From contig NZ_CP016438.1 in assembly GCF_001685355.1 (NCBI RefSeq), positions 4,340,001-4,404,000 on the forward strand: DNA of 64,000 nucleotides, in the 5' to 3' direction. Below the pieces are notes generated by a model. It was not told the DNA's origin. It saw only the letters and a program-made list of their open reading frames with translations, and did not search any database. The DNA comes from Streptomyces lincolnensis (GTDB taxonomy: Bacteria; Actinomycetota; Actinomycetes; Streptomycetales; Streptomycetaceae). Below, one piece after another: positions 15,469 through 23,579 of this stretch (positions within the stretch are counted from its first letter, which is position 1; each line of letters begins with the position of its first letter). The position numbers were made by a program, and so were the translations under genes.

Positions 15469-17141
15469 GACTGCTCCAGATACCGGTGTACGAGCATCAC
15501 GGCCATGGCTCCCTCTCCGACGGCGGACGCGACCCGCTTGGCGGACTCCGCGCGCGCGTCCCCGGCGACGAACACGCCGGGGATGTTGGTCTCCAGGTGG
15601 TACGGCGGCCGGTCCAGCTCCCAGTCCGCCGGCGGCCGCCCGTCGGCGGTCAGATCGGGCCCGGCCAGGATGAAACCGCGCTCGTCCCGCAGCACCGTAC
15701 CCTCCAGCCAGTCGGTCAGCGGGGCCGCGCCGATGAACACGAACAGCCACTGCGCGTCGACCCGTTCGGTCTTCCCGCTCGTCGTGTCGCGCAAGGTCAG
15801 CTGTTCCAGGTCGTTGTCGCCGTGCGCGGCCTCGACGACCGTGTGGGCCCGTACGAAGATGTTCGGCGACTCGGCGATCTGCTGGATCAGGTAGTGCGAC
15901 ATCGACGCGGTGAGGTCCGCTCCGCGCACCAGCAGGGTGACCGACTTGGCGCCCCGGGCCAGGTACATCGCCGCCTGCCCGGCCGAGTTGGCGCCGCCGA
16001 CGATGTACACGTCGTGGCCGTGGCAGGCGGCGGCCTCGGTGAGCGCGGACCCGTAGAACACCCCACGGCCCGACAGCTCGGTGGCGCCCGGTGCCTCCAG
16101 CTGCCGGTACGACACACCGGTCGCCAGGATCACGCTGTGCGCCGCGATCGCCGACCCGTCCGCGAACCGTACGAGCCGCGCCGCCCCGCTGCTCTCCAGA
16201 CCGGTCACCTCACGTGCGGTGAGGATCTCGGCGCCGAACTTCGTCGCCTGCCGACGAGCCCGGTCGGTGAGCTGGCCGCCGGACACCCCGTCCGGGAAGC
16301 CCAGGTAGTTCTCGATCCGCGAGCTCTGCCCGGCCTGCCCGCCGGTCGCCGACCGCTCCACGAGCACGGTCCTGAGCCCCTCGGAGGCCCCGTACACGGC
16401 CGAGCCGAGGCCGGCCGGCCCGCCGCCGATGACGACCAGGTCGTAGAAGTCGGCCGTGGGTGTCGTCGCCAGCCCCACGTGCGCGGCCAGCTCGGGCACC
16501 TCCGGCTCGACGAGCGCCGTACCGTCAGCCGTGATCACCACCGGCAGCCGCTGCCCGTCCTCGCCCGCCGCGGCCAGCAACCGCTGCCCCTCTGGCTCGT
16601 CGGTGGAGTACCAGCGGTAGGGCACCTGGTTGCGGGCCAGGAACTCCCGTACGTCCGAGGAGCGCGCCGACCAGCGGTGACCGACCACCTTGGTGGCGGG
16701 CACCGGCCGGTAGTCGCTGCACCGCCAGGCCTCCAGCAGGTCGTCCAGGACCGGGTAGAGCTTCTCCTCGGGCGGGTCCCACGGCTTGAGGAGGTAGTGG
16801 TCGAGGTCGACGACGTTGATCGCGTCGATCGCCGCGTTCGTGTCCGCGTACGCGGTCAGCAGCACGCGCCGGGCGCCCGGATAGATGTCCAGGGCCTGTT
16901 CGAGGAACTCGATGCCGTTCATCTGGGGCATGCGGTAGTCGGCCAGGATCACGGCCACCAGGTCACCGCGCAGCTTCAGCTCCCGCAGCGCCTCCAGCGC
17001 GGACTCGCCGGACTCCGCGCGCACGATCCGGTACGACTGGCCGTAGCGCCGTCGCAGGTCCCGTGCAACAGCCCGGGACACCCCGGGATCGTCGTCCACG
17101 GTCATGATGACGGTCCGCGCAGCGTCCGCGGTCTGTGCCAT
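15465..17141 (-). CDS. Receiver / glutaredoxin-like / thioredoxin-reductase-like fusion
   Basis: The 558-residue protein has three parts. Residues 10-130 are a response-regulator receiver (acidic DDD 16-18, phospho-acceptor Asp68 in LADYRMP, Lys119 in LLKPW). Residues 150-225 resemble a glutaredoxin fold, but with SARS where CPxC is expected. Residues 235-555 form a thioredoxin-reductase-like FAD/NADPH module (VIGGGPAG at 237-244, GGANSAG, GVFVAGD). The reductase segment also lacks its CxxC: FYGSALTEAAAC replaces the usual YCATC. It may therefore be a redox- or NADPH-responsive signalling protein rather than a disulphide reductase. ATG 17141 follows GGGAG. It is coupled to the kinase downstream. 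Confidence 0.88.
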   Translation of the reverse strand: MAQTADAARTVIMTVDDDPGVSRAVARDLRRRYGQSYRIVRAESGESALEALRELKLRGDLVAVILADYRMPQMNGIEFLEQALDIYPGARRVLLTAYADTNAAIDAINVVDLDHYLLKPWDPPEEKLYPVLDDLLEAWRCSDYRPVPATKVVGHRWSARSSDVREFLARNQVPYRWYSTDEPEGQRLLAAAGEDGQRLPVVITADGTALVEPEVPELAAHVGLATTPTADFYDLVVIGGGPAGLGSAVYGASEGLRTVLVERSATGGQAGQSSRIENYLGFPDGVSGGQLTDRARRQATKFGAEILTAREVTGLESSGAARLVRFADGSAIAAHSVILATGVSYRQLEAPGATELSGRGVFYGSALTEAAACHGHDVYIVGGANSAGQAAMYLARGAKSVTLLVRGADLTASMSHYLIQQIAESPNIFVRAHTVVEAAHGDNDLEQLTLRDTTSGKTERVDAQWLFVFIGAAPLTDWLEGTVLRDERGFILAGPDLTADGRPPADWELDRPPYHLETNIPGVFVAGDARAESAKRVASAVGEGAMAVMLVHRYLEQS

Positions 17142-17214
17142 ACGAACTCCCACCCCGAGTGATCGGATCACCGGTCGGCGCCGGCCCGGTGCCGCGCCGC
17201 CTTTCAGCCATCGT

Positions 17215-17400
17215 ATGTTCGTCGCCCTGCTTCGCTCCGGCCAGCTCCGCCGCGAGCCGAGCACGCAGAACTCGTTGCCCTCCGGGTCCACCAGAGTGGT
17301 CCAGGACTGCTCTCCCTGGCCGATGTCCGCGTGCCGCGCCCCGAGGGCCGATACCCGGTCGACCTCGGCCTGCCGGCCAGCCGGCCCCACGCCGCCCATC
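17215..17400 (-). pseudogene. Glyoxalase/VOC-domain C-terminal fragment
   Basis: Minus-strand codons read AEVDRVSALGARHADIGQGE, then QSWTTLVDPEGNEFCVLGS. This is the last beta-alpha-beta unit of a VOC/glyoxalase-like protein, with the metal-ligand Glu in GNEFCV. No N-terminal half exists, and the frame runs on without a stop toward the receiver fusion. It is a relic. Confidence 0.7.
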
Positions 17401-17482
17401 CCGGTGGTCTCGCCGCGAGGGTCGAGTGATCCGCTGATCGGCCCATGCCGCGATCCGTTCCGCGATCGCCTCGGGGGCCTCG
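17385..17482 (-). pseudogene. Inverted fragment of the 3.8-kb hydrolase 3' end
   Basis: Reverse-complemented, this matches 4599-4697 with only a handful of differences, including about 50 bases after the hydrolase stop codon. It abuts the VOC fragment on one side and the reductase fragment on the other, so the three relics are juxtaposed by rearrangement. Confidence 0.75.
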
Positions 17483-17489
17483 AGTGGGC

Positions 17490-17687
17490 ACCGCCGACGC
17501 GGATGACGTGAGCGTCGGCGGCGGCAGACCGGACGAGGACTCGGATCATCTCGTCGCCCTCTACCGACGCGGTGACCGACTCGTCGGCGCCGCGACCCTC
17601 GACGAACCCCGCAAGATCATGAAATACCGGAGATTCATCGCCGAGCGTGGCCTGCGGTCCGCCGCCGAAACCGCGGTCCCGGTCTGA
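17490..17687 (+). pseudogene. Ferredoxin-reductase C-terminal fragment
   Basis: Codons read HLVALYRRGDRLVGAATLDE, then PRKIMKYRRFIAERG and stop. This is the C-terminal reductase domain of NAD(P)H:ferredoxin reductases of Rieske/P450 systems. The FAD and NAD domains are absent, and no start can be assigned. Confidence 0.7.
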
Positions 17688-17983
17688 GAGGGGTCCGAAG
17701 CGGCAGCCCGCCGTCGATGTTCCAGACAACGAGAGTCGGCGCCCGACGCCCAGGGCAACCCGACACGGAGAGCAGAACGGTCCTATGCCGCTCACCCCCC
17801 TCCGATACGGACGACGCCCACTGGCACACATCCGCTAGGCTGTCCCTGGTCGGTCGTTGGTACGGCGCCCTGTCTGCTCAAACCGCAGCGCAGAGAGCTC
17901 CACACCACGTCTGACCAGCGGGCTTGTTCTCCTTGCCGAAGATCCACGCCCTGGATTCTCGACAAGGTTCTCTACAAGCCCCG

Positions 17984-18056
17984 GCCTTCGTAGCTCAGGG
18001 GATAGAGCACCGCTCTCCTAAAGCGGGTGTCGCAGGTTCGAATCCTGCCGGGGGCA
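17984..18056 (+). tRNA. tRNA-Arg (anticodon CCT)
   Basis: A complete cloverleaf can be drawn: acceptor GCCTTCG/CGGGGGC (two G-T pairs), D arm GCTC/GAGC, anticodon arm CCGCT-CTCCTAA-AGCGG giving anticodon CCT, five-base variable loop, and T arm GCAGG-TTCGAAT-CCTGC. CCA is not encoded. The 3' part from 18015 onward is repeated at 23371 and 31048, marking it as an integration target. A strong terminator follows at 18084-18116. Confidence 0.95.
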
Positions 18057-18059
18057 CAG
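18015..18059 (+). repeat. att core 1 (3' part of the tRNA gene)
   Basis: These 45 bp, from the anticodon loop to just past the tRNA 3' end, recur exactly at 23371-23415 and with one mismatch at 31048-31090. This is the position and length typical of tyrosine-recombinase attachment sites. Confidence 0.85.
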
Positions 18060-18083
18060 CTTGCGCAGCAGGTCAGAGGATTG

Positions 18084-18116
18084 CAGGCCCCCTGTTCTAT
18101 CCGAACAGGGGGCCTG
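18084..18116 (+). terminator. Rho-independent terminator after tRNA-Arg
   Basis: A 14-bp perfect stem (18084-18097 with 18103-18116) closes a 5-base loop and is followed by TTTC. It is unlike the hairpins after the other two att cores, so it probably arrived with element 1. Confidence 0.85.
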
Positions 18117-18468
18117 TTTCATGATCGACTGCCACATGGATGCCACATCCCCACGGAAACCTCACTCGATGGAGGTAGTTGCGCCATGCATATATCCGCT
18201 TACAGTTCTGCCTGCGAGGGCTGGCGTGGCTCCCCGCATGCGCCAGACGCGCGCTCGCGCTGCCCCATGTTCTGACCGAATCAGAGCGAAGGGAGGCAGG
18301 AGCGGACGCGCGAACACTCACTGCCACCCCCGGCCACTCCGACCGCTTACGCGGGGAGGGCCGTCGCGCGAGGGGGGTGCGCCCGCGACATATGCCCCGC
18401 TCCCTCAAGATCATTCAATTTGCCCAGTCAGGCAAAGACAACAGACCAAGACGCTTCAGCGTGGACGA
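18117..18468. other. Intergenic stretch after the tRNA terminator
   Basis: No gene, repeat or promoter stands out in these 350 bases before the small XRE gene. The open frames here lack ribosome sites and look non-coding. Confidence 0.4.
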
Positions 18469-18702
18469 GTGCCACTCGACCCGATGCCCGCCTGGGTGCT
18501 CACCCGACGCCGGCAGATCGGGGAACGCATTCGTGCCGCACGCGAACGCGCCGACCTGACGCAGATCGAACTCGGTCAGCGCATCGGCCGCGACCACCGG
18601 ACGATCCACCGCTGGGAGTACGCGTATCGAGTGCCGACCCTGGAGGACCTCCTCCTCCTCGCCGACGCTGCCGACGTGCCGCTCGCTGAACTCGTCAGGT
18701 GA
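18469..18702 (+). CDS. Small XRE-family DNA-binding protein
   Basis: The 77-residue protein is a single helix-turn-helix domain. RERADLTQIELGQRIGRDHR lies at about 24-43, followed by RWEYAYRVPTLEDLLLLADA. GTG 18469 is preferred to ATG 18484 because it gives the start MPLDPMPAWVLTRRRQIG, whose VPLDP leader I recall from small regulators of this type; no strong ribosome site is visible for either. It probably regulates element genes. It has no effector domain. Confidence 0.75.
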   Translation: MPLDPMPAWVLTRRRQIGERIRAARERADLTQIELGQRIGRDHRTIHRWEYAYRVPTLEDLLLLADAADVPLAELVR

Positions 18703-18769
18703 CCCGCCGCCGGGCGCCAGGGGGACACTCCGGCGGCGGGCCGTGGCCGCCCTCGGGGGTGAGCGGCCG

Positions 18770-18955
18770 TCATCCTGCTGCGGGCCTGGACCGGCTCGCA
18801 GCAGGAGTCCTAAGGGAGAGAGCGTGCAGGGCGCGAGCGTCCACGCAGTACACGCGCGGTGTGCAGCGGGCACAGGTGCGTATGTGAAGTTGGTACACGC
18901 GGTCGGCCTCGCGGCGGGTGCACGATCGGCAGGCCCGCGGGTGCCAGAGCGTCAG
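18770..18955 (-). CDS. Small Cys-rich protein (fourth gene of tiny operon)
   Basis: The 61-residue product has two CxxC pairs (ACRSC and CARC) spaced like a zinc ribbon: HPRACRSCTRREADRVYQLH. The best start is CTG 18955, which overlaps the preceding stop as CTGA and follows AAGGAG. The function is unknown; a small zinc-binding nucleic-acid protein is plausible. A terminator is not obvious. Confidence 0.55.
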   Translation of the reverse strand: MTLWHPRACRSCTRREADRVYQLHIRTCARCTPRVYCVDARALHALSLRTPAASRSRPAAG

Positions 18956-19137
18956 TGCTCCTTCGCAGGCGCTGAGTCGGGAGCCGAGCGGGACAGGCGC
19001 GGGACCGCCGCACCACACGCAGTCGGCTCCCCCACCTGCGCCTCAGTGCGGGTGGCCAACTTGGGCACAGCAAGCATCTTGGCTGCGTCGACGAAGTCGG
19101 GGTGCATGGCGGCCGCTTCGAGTGGGGTGCCGGTCAC
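18952..19137 (-). CDS. Small protein (third gene of tiny operon)
   Basis: The 61-residue product begins MTGTPLEAAAMHPDFVDAAK and is not recognised as a named family. GTG 19137 overlaps the preceding stop (GTGA). The tight overlap on both sides and acceptable composition make it a real gene. No catalytic motif or membrane segment is seen. Confidence 0.6.
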   Translation of the reverse strand: MTGTPLEAAAMHPDFVDAAKMLAVPKLATRTEAQVGEPTACGAAVPRLSRSAPDSAPAKEH

Positions 19138-19334
19138 GGCCGGTCGGCGAGCGGGACGAGGTGGTGGGCCTGGCGGCACGGTCCGCAGGCGAACAGGTTG
19201 CCTCCGGCTCCAGAGCCCTGTTCGTGTATCTGGATGAGCCGGAGGTCCTCGGCGTGGCCCTTGTGCCAGGCGCACCACCCGAAGGCTGAGGGCACGGTTG
19301 TGGAGGCCTTCTCGTGTGACGCTCCACCAGTCAT
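19134..19334 (-). CDS. Small zinc-ribbon-like protein (second gene of tiny operon)
   Basis: The 66-residue protein contains GWCAWHKGHAED and LFACGPCRQAHHLVP, so Cys/His pairs are spaced for one metal ion. ATG 19334 overlaps the stop of the upstream gene (ATGA), implying coupled translation. Its role in the element is unknown. Confidence 0.65.
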   Translation of the reverse strand: MTGGASHEKASTTVPSAFGWCAWHKGHAEDLRLIQIHEQGSGAGGNLFACGPCRQAHHLVPLADRP

Positions 19335-19714
19335 CCCGCTTGCTCCTCACTCAGGCGCGGACCAAAGGCGTCAGCGATCGCCGCCCGCAGCGCTTCCGGC
19401 TCTGTCAGCCACGTGTCCTCGCCCGGGCACATCCGCCAGTGCGTGCCCGGCCCCGTCGTGCGGCGAGGCGGAGGAATGGTCACGGATGAGCCCTCGCCCA
19501 GGGCCCGGGTGTTCTCAACGCGCCAGCCGTCAGCGATGCCGCCAGGCACGAAGAAGTAGGCAGCCGCCTAGTCGTCGATGACGGCACCGCAGCGAGTGCC
19601 GAGAATGGCCACCGCAGCGAGGGCGAGTTGGCGCGGGACACGGATCGCGTCCCAGGCCTGGCCGGCAGCTTGCAGGGTGCACCCTGCCGCAGTCAGTAAG
19701 GCGGTAGTCGGCAT
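19331..19714 (-). pseudogene. First gene of tiny operon, interrupted by TAG
   Basis: ATG 19714 is preceded by GAGGAG and opens a frame MPTTALLTAAGCTLQAAGQA that runs to ILGTRCGAVIDD, meets TAG at 19570-19568, then continues in the same frame AAAYFFVPGGIADGW to a stop at 19331. Both halves have protein-like composition and no frame change, so a single nonsense mutation splits a protein of about 127 residues. Re-initiation at GTG 19549 could still make the C-terminal 72 residues. Confidence 0.65.
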
Positions 19715-19903
19715 AGTGGCTCCTCGTCGGCACCGGCGATCAGGTGCCCTTCACCTTGGCCTTCATGAGGACTTCAACCGAGGACTTCAAGAGGTCTTCC
19801 GTCGGCGGAAAAGCGGACTTTCATTGGCTCTTGCGGGTAATGAGTGGCCAGCAGCGGGGCTTACGGTGACACTGGCCGCGGTACTCGGCGTGGAGGTGCA
19901 TCG

Positions 19904-21126
19904 GTGGCACGCCCCGCAGGCAATGTCCGTCTCAAGGCGGCCCGGTTGGCGGCTGGTTACCCGTCCCAGCAGGCTCTCGCGGACGCGCTCGGCGTCGGTG
20001 TCCGGCAGGTACGGAGGTGGGAGACCAGCACACCACCGTCTCCGCAGCCCGAGGTGGCCCAGGCGCTCACGCGAACCCTGGGCCAAGACCTCGAATCCCT
20101 GGGCTTCTCAACGAACGCGGGCACTCAGGATCGTGGCCGTCGGACGATCCTCACTGCCACGGCCGCGGTCGCCGGGCTCGCCGCCGTCCCCACCCAGGCT
20201 GTCGCCATGCAGCCCGCTACCGTCGCTGCGGACTACGAGACCGTGACCCGCGCCCATCGGCGCCTGTACTGGTCCGTTGCCCCCGCCACCCTGCACCCCT
20301 CTGCCGACGCACATGCCGCCCTCGGCTGTGCTCTGCTCACCGAGACAGCCGGCCAGACCCGCCGCGCCGTTGCCGCGGCCCTTGCAGAGACCTACCTGCT
20401 CGCCGGACGCATCGAGTTCTTCGACATGCGTAACAGCGATCGCGCCGGGGCCACCCTGCTACGTGCTCTCCAAGCCGCAGGCGAGGCCGACGACCCTCTG
20501 CTCGGGGCCGCGATCCTCGCCCACACCGCGTTCATTCCCGCATGGGACGGCGATCGGGACGGGGCCGTCGAGCGGATGGTCGCCGCCCGCACCTACGCAC
20601 GCCGAGGCCGAACCTCTGCCGAGCTGCTCGCCTGGCTGGACGCTGTCGAGGCCGAGTGCGAGACACGCTGCGGGAACACACGGACAGCACTGCACCTGAT
20701 CGGCCACGCCGAAGACGTACTGGCCGCAGGCACTGAGCACAACAGTCCGGAATGGCTCGACTGGTTCAGCCCGGTGCGGCTCGCGGCCTTCAAGGGCAAC
20801 ACGCAGTTGAAGGCCGGCCACCTGCCCCAGGCCCGAGAGACCCTGCTTGGCGTCCTCGACGACCTGGACCCGAGCGAAGAGAAGCAGCGACCGTCATCCT
20901 CGGCGACCTCGCCGCCGTCGAGGCCGCGGCCAGCGACCCGGAGGCAGCCTGCCGGTACGCGGTGCGTGCGCTCGATCAGCTTGAGCGGACCTGGTACGCG
21001 ATGGGCATGGACCGGGTGCGGGAGGTGCGGCGGTCGCTCGCACCGCACCAGCATGAGCGGTGCGTGCGCGAGCTGGATGACCGGCTGTACGGCTGGTCTA
21101 CCACCGTCAGTGCGCTCAGCCGTTGA
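19904..21126 (+). pseudogene. XRE regulator with TPR-like domain, frameshifted
   Basis: GTG 19904 (GGAGG 7 bases upstream) starts MARPAGNVRLKAARLAAGYP, then a helix-turn-helix (SQQALADALGVGVRQVRRWE). A long helical TPR-like domain follows, as in actinobacterial XRE-TPR regulators. At about 20880-20890 the frame must shift by one base to continue ATVILGDLAAVEAAASDPEA and end WSTTVSALSR at 21126. Without the shift the product loses its last 80 residues and gains a long unrelated tail. It is probably inactive unless the shift is a sequencing error. Confidence 0.75.
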
Positions 21127-21769
21127 AGGTGATGATCAGCCCGGACAGCTCCAGGAGGCTCTCGACCCTGAAGGTCGGGAGCTTCTCGGCTTCCTCGGTA
21201 CGCCACTGGATGGTCGCCCACGGTCCGCGGTGCACGAGAGCGGTGTGCATCCCAGCGGCGACAGCCGGGCGCAGGTCGTTGTCGACCCGGTCGCCGACGT
21301 AGAGGATCTCGTCGTTGGCGAAGGGGGTGACCTCGGCGACCCGCTCGAAGAAGAGCGGGTCTGGCTTACTGGCGCCCCAGTCGTCCGAGGTGCCGATCAG
21401 ATCGACGTCCCCTGTGAACAGCTCACGCAGGAGCTTGCCGGCGCGGACCGTCTGGTTACCCGCGATCCCGAGCCACAGGCCATCCGCCCGCAGCTGGTGG
21501 AGGGCGGGGCGCGCGTCGGCGTACAGATCCTCTTCGCCGAACCATTCCGGCTGGCCGGCGGCAGCCCGCTTCTCGCGCTCGTCGTACAGGTCGAAGCCAG
21601 GCTGGAACTCCTGGAACACCTCGCGGTAGTCGCGGCCCTGCGCGATGACCGCGCCGAACATCGAGTGGAAGGTGTGCCGCGGTACCCCGAGCCAGTCGGC
21701 CCACGTCCCGTACTCCCGGGTCTCGTCCACCAGGCACTCGCCGACATCGAACACCACTGCGCGAATCAT
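21116..21769 (-). CDS. HAD-superfamily hydrolase
   Basis: The 217-residue protein has the HAD motifs: I, VVFDVGECLVDE (nucleophile Asp; the second acid is Glu-shifted); II, IAGNQ; III, Lys in WGASKPDP; IV, VGDRVDND. A cap region at 25-95 is of the small helical type. It should dephosphorylate or dehalogenate a small molecule. It ends convergently with the XRE-TPR gene, overlapping it by 11 bases. No strong ribosome site is seen before ATG 21769. Confidence 0.85.
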   Translation of the reverse strand: MIRAVVFDVGECLVDETREYGTWADWLGVPRHTFHSMFGAVIAQGRDYREVFQEFQPGFDLYDEREKRAAAGQPEWFGEEDLYADARPALHQLRADGLWLGIAGNQTVRAGKLLRELFTGDVDLIGTSDDWGASKPDPLFFERVAEVTPFANDEILYVGDRVDNDLRPAVAAGMHTALVHRGPWATIQWRTEEAEKLPTFRVESLLELSGLIITFNG

Positions 21770-21799
21770 GGGGAGCAGCGTAGTAGGGCGTGGCGAGAG

Positions 21800-21829
21800 G
21801 TCCCCTTCCGCCTGCGGGCGGAAGGGGAC
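21800..21829 (-). terminator. Strong hairpin terminator
   Basis: A perfect 13-bp stem GTCCCCTTCCGCC / GGCGGAAGGGGAC has a 4-base loop. It lies immediately after the stop of the minus-strand gene at 21834 and just before the HAD start. Confidence 0.75.
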
Positions 21830-21833
21830 AGAA

Positions 21834-22211
21834 TCACACTCCAGTTCGGTTGTACTCGTCCACCCGAGGCGGCGGCGCCGGGGGCTCGATGCCGTGCTGG
21901 CGCATCTGGCCCGTCAGGTCGGCGACGTACCAGGCGAACGCGCGCACCAGAGACCGCAGCGAATGGACCTCTTCACGAGTCGTCGCCCGGTGGACCTTCT
22001 TCGTTGTGGTGATCATGCCCTTGGTGATCCGCGTCATCTGCGTCTCGATCGCCTTCTCCTGGCTCTTCAGCCCGGCCACGAGGCCCTTTGCGGCGTTGAT
22101 GCCCGCCAAATCCAGAAGCTGCAGCCGCGCGCCAGCGACAAGTGGGGCCCGGCATCGGACGGCCCAGGCGCCTCGGCGACGCCGTAAGAGTGGTCCCCCC
22201 CCCGCCGCCAT
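21834..22211 (-). CDS. Hypothetical helical protein
   Basis: This is a 125-residue open frame. The C-terminal 85 residues look genuinely coding (GINAAKGLVAGLKSQEKAIE, then LRSLVRAFAWYVADLTGQMR, ending in a Pro-rich tail) and are predicted helical. The N-terminal 40 residues are Gly/Arg-rich and may be non-coding, so the true start is uncertain. A strong terminator right after the stop supports transcription. The family is not recognised. Confidence 0.45.
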   Translation of the reverse strand: MAAGGGPLLRRRRGAWAVRCRAPLVAGARLQLLDLAGINAAKGLVAGLKSQEKAIETQMTRITKGMITTTKKVHRATTREEVHSLRSLVRAFAWYVADLTGQMRQHGIEPPAPPPRVDEYNRTGV

Positions 22212-22214
22212 CAC

Positions 22215-22688
22215 GGCGGCGAGGGAGCCTCCTGGGGGTGTCCCGAAAGTCTCGCCGATCTGGCCAGCCGCTACATCGACGCTCGCTGCCCCCGCAGCCG
22301 TCCGCTACAGCGAGCGATATCTCCTGGGCCCGGTGCAACCAACGGATCTCGGCCCAGTCCTCCAGTCAGCCCGATCCGTCCATACCAGAACCGTCGAATC
22401 CGACCGCGCTTCGGCGTTCGGTGCGTCCTGCGGCCCAGGGTTCCGCGACGGTTCACGTCGCCAGGTGCGGCGCTCACCGGTGTGGCCACCCGGTCCGCGG
22501 CGCCGCTGGTCTGCTCCGATCTCCTGATGACAGGTCCACCGCGCCGGTTCCTGACTGTCATGGGCCCGCTGGTCGGATTCCGGCCGACGGGGAGGGGGGT
22601 GAGCGAGATCAGCGTGCCGGGCGGACGGCAGACAGTACGCTGAATCCAGCGGGATCGGGCCCGCAGCACAGTGTCCGGGAGGTGCTTC
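22215..22688. other. Intergenic stretch upstream of the Uma2 gene
   Basis: No gene is supported on either strand. A C9 run sits at 22192-22200 just outside it. The promoter of the Uma2 gene must lie here, but no convincing -35/-10 pair stands out. Confidence 0.4.
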
Positions 22689-23255
22689 ATGACGGCCGAG
22701 ATGGTGGCCCCGGCGTGGATGCATGAGCAGATCACGGCGGCAGAGTACGAGTCCTGGTCCGAGGAGCAGTGCGCCGGTATCGAGATCGTGGACGGGATGG
22801 TCGTCGTGAGTCCGAGTGCGTCCAAACGGCACAACCGTCTGGCCCGGATTCTGGCGAACGCCCTGGATGCCGCGGCGGGCCCGGCGTGGAACGCCGACAC
22901 CGACTTCGACGTCCGGCTTCAGGACGTCCCGCTCACCAATCGCCGCCCCGACGTCGTCGTGTACCAGGCAGACACCATCGACATCACCCCAACCCGCCCT
23001 GAGCACGTGCTGCTGGTCGCGGAGGTAGTGTCGCCGGGCTCGGAGACTACCGACCGGATCGTGAAGGTCGACCAGTACGCCAAGGCGGGCATCGGCTTCT
23101 ACTGGCGGATCGAGCAGGCCGCGACAGGCGTTCCTCTCGTGTACACCTACGTTCTCGACCCCGCGACGAAGACCTACCGGGACGGAGACGTGTTCACCGG
23201 CGTCCTCAAGGTAGTGGCCCCGTTCCCGGTGGAGATCGACCTCGGGCAGGTCTGA
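22689..23255 (+). CDS. Uma2-family putative endonuclease
   Basis: The 188-residue Uma2/DUF820 protein has EIVDGMVVVSPSAS near 36-49, NRRPDVVVY (the Asp of the PD-(D/E)XK core), and LLVAEVVSPGSETTDRIVK with the E-x-VSPGS signature. The family is nuclease-like, abundant in actinobacteria and often near mobile DNA. GGGAGG lies 6 bases before ATG 22689. It ends 116 bp before the att core. Confidence 0.85.
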   Translation: MTAEMVAPAWMHEQITAAEYESWSEEQCAGIEIVDGMVVVSPSASKRHNRLARILANALDAAAGPAWNADTDFDVRLQDVPLTNRRPDVVVYQADTIDITPTRPEHVLLVAEVVSPGSETTDRIVKVDQYAKAGIGFYWRIEQAATGVPLVYTYVLDPATKTYRDGDVFTGVLKVVAPFPVEIDLGQV

Positions 23256-23370
23256 CCAGGCGCTGCTCGGCAGCCAACAGCGCGTGAGCGATGCGTGAGT
23301 GGACGTTCCGACCAGGGGAAACAGCACCGCGCGGCAGCACCGGGCACCACCCGGCAAGGATCCAATCCCA

Positions 23371-23415
23371 CTCCTAAAGCGGGTGTCGCAGGTTCGAATC
23401 CTGCCGGGGGCACAG
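23371..23415 (+). repeat. att core 2 (tRNA-Arg 3' fragment)
   Basis: 45 bp identical to 18015-18059. The 5' half of the tRNA is absent here, so this is a junction and not a second tRNA gene. Confidence 0.85.
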
Positions 23416-23419
23416 AGCT

Positions 23420-23460
23420 AAGGGCCAGTTCAGAGGCTTGATCCTCTCGAACTGGCCCTT
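23420..23460. terminator. Hairpin after att core 2
   Basis: The arms AAGGGCCAGTTC and GAACTGGCCCTT (12 bp, perfect) enclose an inner short stem. This is the position a tRNA terminator would occupy after core 2, and it also faces the end of the GH43 gene. Confidence 0.75.
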
Positions 23461-23579
23461 TCGCGTGTTCACGGTCGTGGCCGGCGCCGCGGACACAACC
23501 GCCTGCGGCCCCGCCATGGCCGAGGGACCTCGCGCGGGCGTTGGGTGCGTCACTTCATGGGATCGCCTGTCGGCGTGAG

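Larger units (their letters stand above)
18015..23415. mobile_element. Degenerate integrated element 1 in tRNA-Arg
   Basis: About 5.4 kb lies between two 45-bp identical att cores. The cargo is an XRE regulator, a four-gene operon of tiny overlapping genes, a frameshifted XRE-TPR regulator, a HAD hydrolase, an unknown gene and a Uma2 nuclease. This is accessory content of actinobacterial integrative elements. I see no integrase, excisionase, replication initiator or FtsK-like transfer gene, so it is probably an immobile remnant or is mobilised in trans. Confidence 0.65.

Noticed and set aside
23371..23415. Second tRNA-Arg gene
   Set aside because: The acceptor 5' strand, D arm and 5' anticodon stem are missing; only the 3' part is present, as also at 31048.
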